NCBI GenBank assembly: GCA_044868105.1 | Contig: JBIOWC010000336.1 | Location: 1-22,393, forward strand | From: JBFMDH01 sp044868105 | Lineage (GTDB): Bacteria; Acidobacteriota; Blastocatellia; UBA7656 | Direction: 5' to 3' | DNA length: 22,393 nt | In this document: positions 14,966 to 22,393 of the stretch, piece by piece | Numbering within the stretch: position 1 is the stretch's first letter | Layout: the number at the start of each line of letters is the position of its first letter | Notes under the pieces: model-generated | Seen by the model: only the letters and a program-made list of their open reading frames with translations | Told to the model about the DNA's origin: nothing | The model's database searches: none | Made by a program: the position numbers and the translations under genes

Positions 14966-17900
14966 ATGGCTCAGCCTAAATTTATAGTGAAGTTCGACCC
15001 CAGCGTCGAGATCGAGCCGATCCCGACGGGCGCAGGGGGAATCGTCCGGGGTTCTACAATCACGGTCAAGGGTACGGCGGAGTGCGTCAAGGAGACGACC
15101 GATACCACGCATCCCGAGAACGAGCCCACGACTGAGAACTCTCCCGACAGCATCACCAGGGTGGCGGTTCGCTTCGGCACCTCTGGGATATTCGTGAATG
15201 CCAATCCGACCGGGCCGCTTAGCCCGAAGACGCATCAGAAGACCTGGTCAACCTGGAGCACTGACCCTCTGACGATTGTCGGCGCTGTGAACGATAGCTT
15301 GCAGATCATGGCGCGAGTCTCCGCGGGGGCAGGCGAGCAGGCGGCCGAGGCGTTCGCCAGCGTGACCGTTACGGTGGACCGCACGCCCCCCGTCCTCAGC
15401 CTCAGCACTCCAGACGTGATGACGCAGGCGGTAGACAATGGGAAGACGACCTTCCAGCTGGCGGGCGCCGCCCGCGATGACCGCAGCCCGGTCGTGGCCG
15501 TCGAGCGCGTGCTCACTGAAGGGCAGCCGTTCGTACTGGTGACTCCCAAGGCCCCGGGCGACTGGTCGTCGTGGACCACCGCCGTCGAGGTGTCGCCCGC
15601 CGGTACCTATCATTTGCTCGTGCGTGCGCGCGATGGGGAAGGGAATATCACGCCGGCAAAGCAGGTCACCTTGAACGCAGTCAATAAGTTCCAGCCTCAG
15701 GACCCGAGTGACGTCTTCGGCACCGCCGCGTACCTGCAAGACCTGCTGGAGTTCGCCGGCGGGCACATCGTTGATGCTCAAGGCGCGCCGCTCACGCCGG
15801 CGCAACTCACAACGGCTCTACGCCAGCGCTTCGCTGAGCTGATTACCCCGAATAACCGCGAGGCGGCCGCGGCGCCGGTACGACAGATCCGAATCTGCGT
15901 GGAAGTGCTGCGCGCCTTCCTCGCCGCCGCCGGCAAGAGCGCCAAACCGGCGGAAGAGGCGAAGTACCGGCAGAGGGCCTACGCGGCCCTGTTGCGCAAT
16001 CTCGGGACCTCGTTGGATGAGATGCGGCGGGCGCGCGGCGATGAAACGGCAAGGGCGAGACTGGCTGACCGCCTCGGCATCGACCGCCCTGACCGGCTGG
16101 ACGATCTGGTGCTGCTCCCCGAGCAAGTGACCGAAGCCAAGCTCGAACAACTCTTCGGTCTGCAGAGTACCACGCGCAATCCGCTGGCCCGCGGTCCGCG
16201 GCCTCTGCTGCTCACCTCGCAGCTCGACCGGCTTCGCGCGCAGTGGCAGGCGCAGGACAACACCGCCAGAGTCTATGGCGACATCGCTGTTCCCATCATT
16301 GACCCGGACCTCCTGCTGGAGACGGACTTTCGAACGCGCAACGCGGATGCTGATGCCGCATTCGCGCTGTGGAAGGCGCGCAGTGCCGAGATGACGGCCC
16401 TCCTCAAACAGATTGATGATCTCCGCAAGAGCAAGAACACCGCGCTCGCCGGATTCGACGCGGTCGTCGGCCAGTTCGTCGCCAAGGTCGAGGATCTGAC
16501 GGCGCTGCTTCGGGATTATCAGGCCGGCAAAGACATCCTCGCACGTCTCAACGAAAAGCGGCTGGACCTGGCGGCCTTCCTCCGCTTGATGCGCAGCCGC
16601 GACCTGGCCGCCGCCGGGACTTTCCTGGAGGCTGACTGGGCGGATGTGTATGCGATCGCCGCGCAGGTGACCAAACTCGGCCGCTATTCAGTCTGGCGCA
16701 CAGAGGAGCAAGCCAAGGGGCTCAGTCTCGGTCCCGATTATTTCGTGTTGCCCGATCCGGCGACGCCGCTTGTCGAACTACCCGAATGGCGCGCAACTCC
16801 CCGGTTCCGCCGCACCTGGCAGGTCACGCTGCAAACGCGAATGAACCAGCAACAGAACGTCATCCAAGCTCTTCGCGCTGTCGTGGATGATGCCGAAGCG
16901 GAAGCGCTTCCGAGCCTGCGCGACCTGCTCGTAACCACGGTAGGAGACGGCGCCGGTGGGCTGCTGATTGACCTGGCCGGCGGCGTGGCGCAGCGGACCA
17001 CCCGCATTACCCAGGCGATCGAAACCCTACAGGGCGCCCTATTCACGGTGCGCGTCGGCGCATTTGGGCCGGGCCACCCCGCCGCCGGCTGGAAATTGAG
17101 TTCGGGCTACACCGAGGCGAACTTTGATGAGGACTGGTCGTTTTGGGGAGCTTATGAGACCTGGCAAGGCGCCATGCGGGTCTTCATCTATCCGGAGAGC
17201 CACCTGTTGCCAACGCTGCGGCCGGTCGCAGGCGGGGAGCCGACGAAGGCCTATCAGACATTGATGACGAAGCTGCGGAGCGTTGCCGTCGTAACGCCCG
17301 ACCAGGCGCGTACGGCGGCGATGGATTATCTGGCCGAATTGCGGACCGAGCTTGCCGCGAAATTGCCTCAGGAACTGAAAGACCCGGCGTTCAAGATCTC
17401 CGAGCGGGTGACCGACAAGCAGCTCGCGGAGCGGCAGGCGCTGAGCGTCAAGCTGATGGGCGCACTCGATAACCCGCATCAGGCCGCCACTCACCTGAAG
17501 GAGGTCTTCTACTTCGTCCCCTTACTCTGCGCGTTTCAGTTGCAGCGTTCGGGCGAGCACCTTGCGGCATTAGACTGGTTCCAGACGGTCTACGCTTATC
17601 ACCTGCCGCTCGGCCGACTGACAGGTGACAAGTTGCCGCCCGCTACCTTGCCGCCTGGAAAGCCTCTGCCCGACCGACGGCAGATCTACTATGGCCTGAC
17701 GTTGGAAGAACAGATGCCGACGAAGTTCCAGCGTCCGGCGAACTGGCCACGGGAGGGGTTGAACCCACACGACATCGTGCGGGACCGCGCCAAGGCGTTG
17801 ACGCGCTTCGTAATCATTTCTCTGGTTCGCTGCTTTGAACAGTTCGCGGATTCCGAGTTCACGCGGGACACCAGCGAGTCGGGCGCCCGCGCCCGCGTGC

Positions 17901-20047
17901 TGTACGAGACGGCTATTGATCTGCTTGGGCTCGCGTACCCGGCTGGCGGTGACGCCCCCGCCAAAGCGAATTCGTTCGGCCCGGATCCAGTCGTTGAAGC
18001 GCTCCGTCTGCACGCGGAGGCGAACCTGCGCAAGCTGCGCCAGGGGCGCAATATCGCCGGGCTGGAACGCCAACCTTCACCCGAACTCGAAGCCGAGACG
18101 GCGGTCGCGCCACGGCAACCGACGCCGTACCGGTATGCGGCGCTCGCGGCCCGGGCCAAAGATCTCACGCAGACGTCGGCTCAGGTGGAAGCCGCTATGT
18201 TGGCCGCTCTGGAGAAGCACGACGCAGAGTCCTACAACCTGCTCAAGGCCATCCAGGACATCGAGTTGACCAGCGCCACAGTTGACCTCCATGACCTGCG
18301 CGTGAAGGAGGCTAACGCCGGCGTCGCTTTGGCGGCGTTGCAGAGGGGCCGCGCCGAGATTCAGTTCAACCACTTCGACCGCCTGCTCAACGACGGGCGC
18401 AGCCTGAACGAGAAATTCGCCATCGGGGCTGAAATCGTCGGGGTGGCGGCCTCCCTTGGCGCCGGTTTGATATCCGGCGGTCTTATCCCCGGCGGCGAGG
18501 CCACGCTCGGGGTATTTGGAAAGTTCTTTACAGGTTTCGGCCAGGGCGGCAGTTTGTTTGGGGGGCTTGGCTCGCTCTTCGGCCAGTTTGCGAGTAACGA
18601 GAGGCGAGAGGACGATTGGAGATTGAATCGCCACCTGGCCCAACAAGATGAGGCCATCGGCAATCAGCAGATAATCATCGCCAAGGATCAGGTCGCGGTG
18701 GCGACGCAGGAGCAAAAGATCGCTCACATTCAGAAGGACCACGCCGCAGCTACCATCCATTTCCTGGCCGGCAAATTCACCAACGCCGAACTCTATGAGT
18801 TCATGAGCGAGGTGTTGGACGGCATCTATCGTTTCTTTCTCCAGCAGGCAACGGCGCTCGCCAAACTTGCCGAGAGCCAGCTCGCCTTCGAGCGGCAGGA
18901 GCCGCCGCAGGGCCTCATTCAGGGCGACTACTACGCGGCGCCCGACAGCGCTACGGCACGCAACGGCGGTTCAGACCGGCGGGGGATCACCGGCTCGGCC
19001 CGGCTGCTCGCCGACCTCGTGGCGCTCGACCAGCACGCTTTTCTCACCGACCGCCGAAGGCTGCAGCTCACGAAAACCATCTCACTGGCGAGGTTCGCGC
19101 CGATCGAGTTCGCGCGCTTTCGCGAGACTGGCGTGCTGGTCATCGGCACGCCGCAGTCGCTCTTCGACCGCGACTTCCCCGGCCATTACGCGCGATTGGT
19201 CAGGCGTGTGCGGACGTCGGTGATCGCCCTCATCCCGCCTACCGAGGGCATCCGCGCCACCCTGAGCACTTCAGGGACTTCACGCGTCGTCATCGGCGGC
19301 GACACCTTCCGGAATGTGGTGGTGCGCCGAGACCCTGAGAGTGTGGGCCTGAGCTCGCCGCGCGAGGCCACAGGCTTGTTCGAACTCGTGCCCGATTCCC
19401 AGCCCGAGTTGCTACTGCCTTTCGAGGGCTCGGGCGTGGATACCGTCTGGCGCTTCGAACTGCCCAAAGCCGCCAACCCGTTCGACTATTCCACCATCGC
19501 CGACGTCTTCCTGACCATTGACTACACGGCGCTGAACAGCTTCGACTATCGGCAGCAAGTAATCCAGATGTTCGACCCGGAACTCAGCCTCGACCGGCCG
19601 TTCAGTTTCCGGCAGCAGTTCCCGGACCAGTGGTATGACCTGAACAACCCGGACCCAACCGCAACGCCGATGGTTGTTCGCTTCATTACCGCGCGCGGCG
19701 ACTTCTTGCCGAACCTTGACGATCTGAAGATTCAGCATCTGGTGCTCTACCTTTCTCCGACGAATGGACAACCAGTCGATATAAGGGGCGCCCGGCTCCT
19801 GTTCAAAAAACCGGGCGACCAGACTCCGGTTGGCGGCCCGGCCGACTCGATTGATGGCGTCATCAGCACGCGCAGAGCCAATGGCGGCAATTGGCTGCAG
19901 ATTACGAACAACAAATCTCCTATTGGCGAGTGGGAACTGGCGCTGCCGACCGACGAGACCACCAAGAATTTCTTCAGGAATAATGAGATCGAGGACATCC
20001 TGTTCGTCATCACCTATGCTGGCCGCACGCCACCCTGGCCCGACTAA
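14966..20047 (+). CDS. Compact TcA-like toxin subunit (injection channel, TcB-binding C-terminus)
   Basis: A 1,693-residue relative of TcA, the subunit that binds target cells and forms the syringe-like channel; classical TcA is about 2,300-2,500 residues. Residues about 5-125 and 139-235 look like two Ig-like beta domains (DRTPPVLSLSTP starts the second). A helical shell follows, starting with DVFGTAAYLQDLLEF (about 250) and containing LGTSLDEMRRARGDE (about 347) and LVLLPEQVTEAKLEQLFGL (about 380). AEANLRKLRQGRNIAGLERQ (about 1016) opens the conserved C-terminal module. Long helices then flank a Gly-rich hydrophobic hairpin (about 1152-1212), the likely membrane-entering tip. HFLAGKFTNAELYEFMSEVL (about 1265) and RFELPKAANPFDYSTIADVF followed by TIDYTA (about 1497-1522) match TcA/TcB-binding features. 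I see no obvious neuraminidase-like domain. The start at 14966 is set by the GAGGAG site. It would assemble as a pentamer and dock the fused B-C protein. Confidence 0.88.
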   Translation: MAQPKFIVKFDPSVEIEPIPTGAGGIVRGSTITVKGTAECVKETTDTTHPENEPTTENSPDSITRVAVRFGTSGIFVNANPTGPLSPKTHQKTWSTWSTDPLTIVGAVNDSLQIMARVSAGAGEQAAEAFASVTVTVDRTPPVLSLSTPDVMTQAVDNGKTTFQLAGAARDDRSPVVAVERVLTEGQPFVLVTPKAPGDWSSWTTAVEVSPAGTYHLLVRARDGEGNITPAKQVTLNAVNKFQPQDPSDVFGTAAYLQDLLEFAGGHIVDAQGAPLTPAQLTTALRQRFAELITPNNREAAAAPVRQIRICVEVLRAFLAAAGKSAKPAEEAKYRQRAYAALLRNLGTSLDEMRRARGDETARARLADRLGIDRPDRLDDLVLLPEQVTEAKLEQLFGLQSTTRNPLARGPRPLLLTSQLDRLRAQWQAQDNTARVYGDIAVPIIDPDLLLETDFRTRNADADAAFALWKARSAEMTALLKQIDDLRKSKNTALAGFDAVVGQFVAKVEDLTALLRDYQAGKDILARLNEKRLDLAAFLRLMRSRDLAAAGTFLEADWADVYAIAAQVTKLGRYSVWRTEEQAKGLSLGPDYFVLPDPATPLVELPEWRATPRFRRTWQVTLQTRMNQQQNVIQALRAVVDDAEAEALPSLRDLLVTTVGDGAGGLLIDLAGGVAQRTTRITQAIETLQGALFTVRVGAFGPGHPAAGWKLSSGYTEANFDEDWSFWGAYETWQGAMRVFIYPESHLLPTLRPVAGGEPTKAYQTLMTKLRSVAVVTPDQARTAAMDYLAELRTELAAKLPQELKDPAFKISERVTDKQLAERQALSVKLMGALDNPHQAATHLKEVFYFVPLLCAFQLQRSGEHLAALDWFQTVYAYHLPLGRLTGDKLPPATLPPGKPLPDRRQIYYGLTLEEQMPTKFQRPANWPREGLNPHDIVRDRAKALTRFVIISLVRCFEQFADSEFTRDTSESGARARVLYETAIDLLGLAYPAGGDAPAKANSFGPDPVVEALRLHAEANLRKLRQGRNIAGLERQPSPELEAETAVAPRQPTPYRYAALAARAKDLTQTSAQVEAAMLAALEKHDAESYNLLKAIQDIELTSATVDLHDLRVKEANAGVALAALQRGRAEIQFNHFDRLLNDGRSLNEKFAIGAEIVGVAASLGAGLISGGLIPGGEATLGVFGKFFTGFGQGGSLFGGLGSLFGQFASNERREDDWRLNRHLAQQDEAIGNQQIIIAKDQVAVATQEQKIAHIQKDHAAATIHFLAGKFTNAELYEFMSEVLDGIYRFFLQQATALAKLAESQLAFERQEPPQGLIQGDYYAAPDSATARNGGSDRRGITGSARLLADLVALDQHAFLTDRRRLQLTKTISLARFAPIEFARFRETGVLVIGTPQSLFDRDFPGHYARLVRRVRTSVIALIPPTEGIRATLSTSGTSRVVIGGDTFRNVVVRRDPESVGLSSPREATGLFELVPDSQPELLLPFEGSGVDTVWRFELPKAANPFDYSTIADVFLTIDYTALNSFDYRQQVIQMFDPELSLDRPFSFRQQFPDQWYDLNNPDPTATPMVVRFITARGDFLPNLDDLKIQHLVLYLSPTNGQPVDIRGARLLFKKPGDQTPVGGPADSIDGVISTRRANGGNWLQITNNKSPIGEWELALPTDETTKNFFRNNEIEDILFVITYAGRTPPWPD

Positions 20048-20193
20048 CATGACCGGCAGGCGGACGCGAGTCTCACGCGGCGCTTTTGGAACTGGCACAT
20101 CAAAAATCGGAACTCGGCTTTGCTAAACTGTTTCAGATTCTGCGGCGGCCGGTAATGTCCTAAAGTTGTGGTGCTGTGATTTTTGTGTAATAT

Positions 20194-20208
20194 CCCCCTC
20201 AAAGGGGG
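20194..20208. repeat. Short inverted repeat between convergent genes
   Basis: CCCCCT at 20194-20199 and AGGGGG at 20203-20208 form a six-base-pair GC-rich hairpin with a CAA loop. It lies in the 183-bp gap between the convergent TcA-like and cytochrome genes. On neither strand is it followed by a run of T, so a terminator role is possible but unproven. Confidence 0.4.
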
Positions 20209-20230
20209 TAATGCCCGACAATACCTCAAT

Positions 20231-21334
20231 CTACCTTTCAGCTTTTGGAAGCTCGAAGATGGCCTCATCAATTGCGGTGTTCTGTTTGACCTCTGTGATC
20301 TTGCGGCCCCAACTTCTACCTGGCATGGACCAGCGAATACTGAAGGGGAGCTTGATGCCATCTACTACTCGATAATCTTCAAAATCGGTTTGCATCGGGA
20401 ACGGTCCCAGTGCAGTTGTTGATTCTCGATACCGGCGCATCAACAAGCCGTTCTGCGCGTCGAAATAGAGTTTTTCAGACAAGCCCTTATGCGTGGTCGC
20501 ACTGATCACAAACGCTTCGCGATCACCGACCGTTGTTCTGCCCTCTAGCTTCATCTGCGCGTAGAGTTCTCGGAGCCGGGTATTTCCATAGGACTCCGCA
20601 TCGCGCACGAGTTCGGCTAACTGTTGCTTACTGATCTGACTCTCCCCCCTACTGCTTTTCGCCCAACCAAGAGTCCCGTTAAACCCGCTTCGAAATACGA
20701 CGTCTGGATAACTGGTAATCACCAGCAGCCGGTTGGGGGCTTTTTGATAGACCTCTTCGGGCACCAGCACTCCATCGGCGCCGACCCGCGAGCCTTTCAG
20801 GATTCGGTTGGTGATTTTCATCAGCGCCGTTTTGCCGCCCATTGCCTGCTCGTACCTGTCGAGCAATTGATCAAGGCTCGGCAGCGCCGCTTCCGGTTGT
20901 GCGCCAGCCGTCGCCGGACTTTGCCAGAGGTTTTGTCCCAGGGCGACAACCGTCATAGGCCTGGATTGGCCTCGATGGCAGGTGTAGCAGGTGATCGCAT
21001 CTCTGCCGGCAAATCGACCTTTGTTCAGATCAAAGACCATTTGCATCATCATTCGGGCCGTCTGCTTTGCCGCCTTTTCATCCTTATCGAAGGGGTTCAC
21101 ATGGCAATAGTTGCACCGCACACCGAGCGCGCCGGTCATCAGCGCCATGATCGCTTCCAACTCGGAGGCGGGCAGCCCTTTCAGTACCTGAATATTGCGA
21201 TAGGTCTGCTCGGTGGTCTGTTCCTGCTCCGGTTGGGCAGATACAGCAGCCGCCCTCTGGTAACGCAGATTGAAGCAGCAAAGCGTCAGAAAAACAGCGA
21301 TGGTTAGTAAGCGAAATGCTCTTCTCAATTTCAC
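20231..21334 (-). CDS. Exported diheme c-type cytochrome (photosynthetic reaction-centre cytochrome family)
   Basis: A 367-residue periplasmic cytochrome. Residues 1-33 form a signal peptide (LLTIAVFLTLCCFNL). The segment IQVLKGLPASELEAIMALMT, then GVRCNYCHV (heme 1: Cys74, Cys77, His78), QTARMMMQMV and ITCYTCHRG (heme 2: Cys116, Cys119, His120) is the pattern of the reaction-centre cytochrome subunit family, which non-phototrophic Acidobacteriota also carry in many copies. The methionines before and after heme 1 are candidate axial ligands. Residues about 170-367 form a second, beta-rich domain ending KLPFSIRWSMPGRSW, resembling a LolA-like outer-membrane lipoprotein carrier fold. It probably moves electrons in the periplasm; the partner is unknown. 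The start is a GTG at 21334-21332, with purine-rich AGGAAAGGAAG just upstream. No photosynthesis genes are nearby, so a photosynthetic role is not implied. Confidence 0.85.
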   Translation of the reverse strand: MKLRRAFRLLTIAVFLTLCCFNLRYQRAAAVSAQPEQEQTTEQTYRNIQVLKGLPASELEAIMALMTGALGVRCNYCHVNPFDKDEKAAKQTARMMMQMVFDLNKGRFAGRDAITCYTCHRGQSRPMTVVALGQNLWQSPATAGAQPEAALPSLDQLLDRYEQAMGGKTALMKITNRILKGSRVGADGVLVPEEVYQKAPNRLLVITSYPDVVFRSGFNGTLGWAKSSRGESQISKQQLAELVRDAESYGNTRLRELYAQMKLEGRTTVGDREAFVISATTHKGLSEKLYFDAQNGLLMRRYRESTTALGPFPMQTDFEDYRVVDGIKLPFSIRWSMPGRSWGRKITEVKQNTAIDEAIFELPKAER

Positions 21335-21384
21335 TCTTCCTTTCCTGTTGGGGTTACGTCTCGCCGCACGGTGAAGCGGGTGGA

Positions 21385-22392
21385 TTATTCGATTTTGGCG
21401 GCCGTCATTTCTTTGCCTGATTCGCGGTAGGTCAGGCCGGTGACTCGACCTTGCTGATTACGGATAAATTCCACCTCGCCGTAGTGCATCTTGATGAAGA
21501 ATCGGCTTTCCGATTCCGGAAATAGCTCGTCCTGCATATCTCTGATCTCGCTGAGCAGTCTCGCTCCGACCGTTTTTACCGTGACCGTCAAATTGGCCGG
21601 GAGTTGATACTTCTCCAGGGTCTTGGCATCGAATGCGTATCGCCCCACATAGGTGTCATAGACGCTCTGGTCAATCGCCTTCACTTCTTTGAGACACTTC
21701 TCCAGCGTCGTCTGGCTGGAATGGCGACAAAAACCGAGCGTTTCATTGAGCGCGATCACAGGGAGATTCCGGTGATGATTGAAGGCGCGGATGAGTTGAG
21801 CGCCACGCCGGCGCGCAAAGTCAATTGTCCGTAGCTTCAGCGCCGTGGCGATCCCTTGCCTGCGATACTCTCGAAGAATGCCAGTGAAACCTTGTGTGAG
21901 GTCACCGTCTTGTCCGTCAAGCAGGCTCAAACTGGTAATCCCGATATAATGCTCTCCGTCTCTGGCGATGAAGCAGGCCTCGGCCAGGAGGCTTCGCTGC
22001 GAGAACCACCGCGCCACGGTTTCTACGGGGACGGGAGCGAACGGCTGACCTCCAACTTCCTCGGCCATCACCGAATTGAGCAAGGCCTGCAGTTTCGGCA
22101 AACATTCCGGGTCGTGCTCTTGCGCCTCCGCATAGGTCATCATCGAGATGCCGCGTGCCGCCACCGGCTCGGCTTTGAACTGGAAGGACTCGAAGTCAAA
22201 GTTTGCGACGGGCAATGTCAACTCCCATACCACCTGGGTCTCTACAAAGCCCTGGCCTCTCAGGAAATTCAAGGTGTCCGTATGCCGGGCCTCGTTACGG
22301 TGCCAGACCGCGATGGCGTTTACTTCGTGCAGGTCCTTCATCAACTGGTCGAGCAATAGATCGCCAACCCCGCCGTGCAGATGCTCTGGAGC
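21385..22392 (-). CDS. GNAT acetyltransferase with C-terminal beta domain (5' end outside window)
   Basis: At least 335 residues, with the frame open to the right window edge. Codons before the TTG at 22356 read APEHLHGGVGDLL and continue LDQLMKDLHEVNAIAV, typical of an acetyl-CoA-binding GNAT helix, so the true start lies outside. The first half is the end of one GNAT domain (TLNFLRGQGFVET). A second complete GNAT domain follows: ITSLSLLDGQDGDLTQGFTG, then REYRRQGIATALKLRTIDFA (the acetyl-CoA pyrophosphate-binding RRQGIA loop) and NETLGF. The last 100 residues (from about VYDTYVGRYAFDAKTL through LTVTVKTVGARLL to GEVEFIRNQQGRVTGL) are a small beta domain of the type often found at the end of serine-hydrolase or peptidase proteins (DUF3471-like). 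The combination of two GNAT units and this domain is less usual. The substrate is unknown. Confidence 0.75.
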   Translation of the reverse strand, partial: APEHLHGGVGDLLLDQLMKDLHEVNAIAVWHRNEARHTDTLNFLRGQGFVETQVVWELTLPVANFDFESFQFKAEPVAARGISMMTYAEAQEHDPECLPKLQALLNSVMAEEVGGQPFAPVPVETVARWFSQRSLLAEACFIARDGEHYIGITSLSLLDGQDGDLTQGFTGILREYRRQGIATALKLRTIDFARRRGAQLIRAFNHHRNLPVIALNETLGFCRHSSQTTLEKCLKEVKAIDQSVYDTYVGRYAFDAKTLEKYQLPANLTVTVKTVGARLLSEIRDMQDELFPESESRFFIKMHYGEVEFIRNQQGRVTGLTYRESGKEMTAAKIE

Positions 22393-22393
22393 T

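Noticed and set aside
17570..18760. Several long minus-strand frames opposite the TcA-like gene
   Set aside because: They mirror the GC-rich coding frame, give low-complexity Arg/Ser/Ala-rich proteins and show no recognisable motif.
20194..20208. Intrinsic terminator between the TcA-like and cytochrome genes
   Set aside because: The stem is good, but neither side has a T run, so it is listed only as an inverted repeat.
1..22393. CRISPR array or complete insertion sequence
   Set aside because: No regularly spaced direct repeats, and no transposase frame with flanking inverted repeats, were seen anywhere in the window.

Overview
The window looks like a piece of a soil or environmental bacterial chromosome, most likely Acidobacteriota (Blastocatellia-like). 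This is an inference. It rests on the secreted tricorn-type S41 peptidase, the diheme 'reaction-centre cytochrome' family protein, the secreted M55 peptidase and the generally GC-rich coding sequence. No rRNA or other phylogenetic marker is present. Base composition is patchy: the genes at about 2.4-3.9 kb and the gap at 6.3-7.6 kb are clearly more AT-rich than the 7.6-20 kb block, so this looks like accessory DNA assembled from several sources.

Layout. (1) 2-1717, plus: the 3' part of a tricorn-like S41 peptidase, cut by the window edge. (2) 1718-2360: a small graveyard of an integrated element. It holds a truncated, frameshifted tyrosine integrase on the minus strand, a 3' half of tRNA-Thr(CGU) running from the anticodon loop to CCA (the classic integrase attachment site), a perfect 21-bp palindromic bidirectional terminator and two further hairpins. 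(3) 2395-3929, minus: a Tat-exported protein of unknown function translationally coupled to a class I glutamine amidotransferase. (4) 4057-6203, minus: a Rieske non-heme iron oxygenase alpha subunit and a secreted M55 D-aminopeptidase, 56 bp apart. (5) 6310-6573, minus: a possible small membrane protein. (6) About 6.6-7.58 kb: a gene-poor gap with at most a coding remnant.

(7) 7580-20047, plus: the centrepiece, a two-gene Tc (ABC-type) toxin locus. The first gene encodes a 2,422-residue natural TcB-TcC fusion: SpvB domain, VCBS/FG-GAP propeller, TcdB mid domains, RHS/YD cocoon, RHS core with the conserved self-cleavage site, then an unrecognised payload of about 303 residues. The second encodes a compact 1,693-residue TcA-like subunit. 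It keeps the translocation-channel and TcB-binding C-terminus, but its N-terminus carries Ig-like domains in a protein far shorter than classical TcA. By family knowledge, A would form the receptor-binding injection channel, the B part would gate and dock, and the RHS shell would hold the cleaved payload for injection into a target, probably eukaryotic, cell. The payload, the fused B-C architecture and the reduced A subunit make this locus the best candidate for a poorly described system.

(8) 20231-22392, minus: a diheme cytochrome c of the reaction-centre cytochrome family, and an acetyltransferase (GNAT) with an extra C-terminal beta-rich domain, cut by the right edge. All functions are read from motifs and overall resemblance; no database search was possible.
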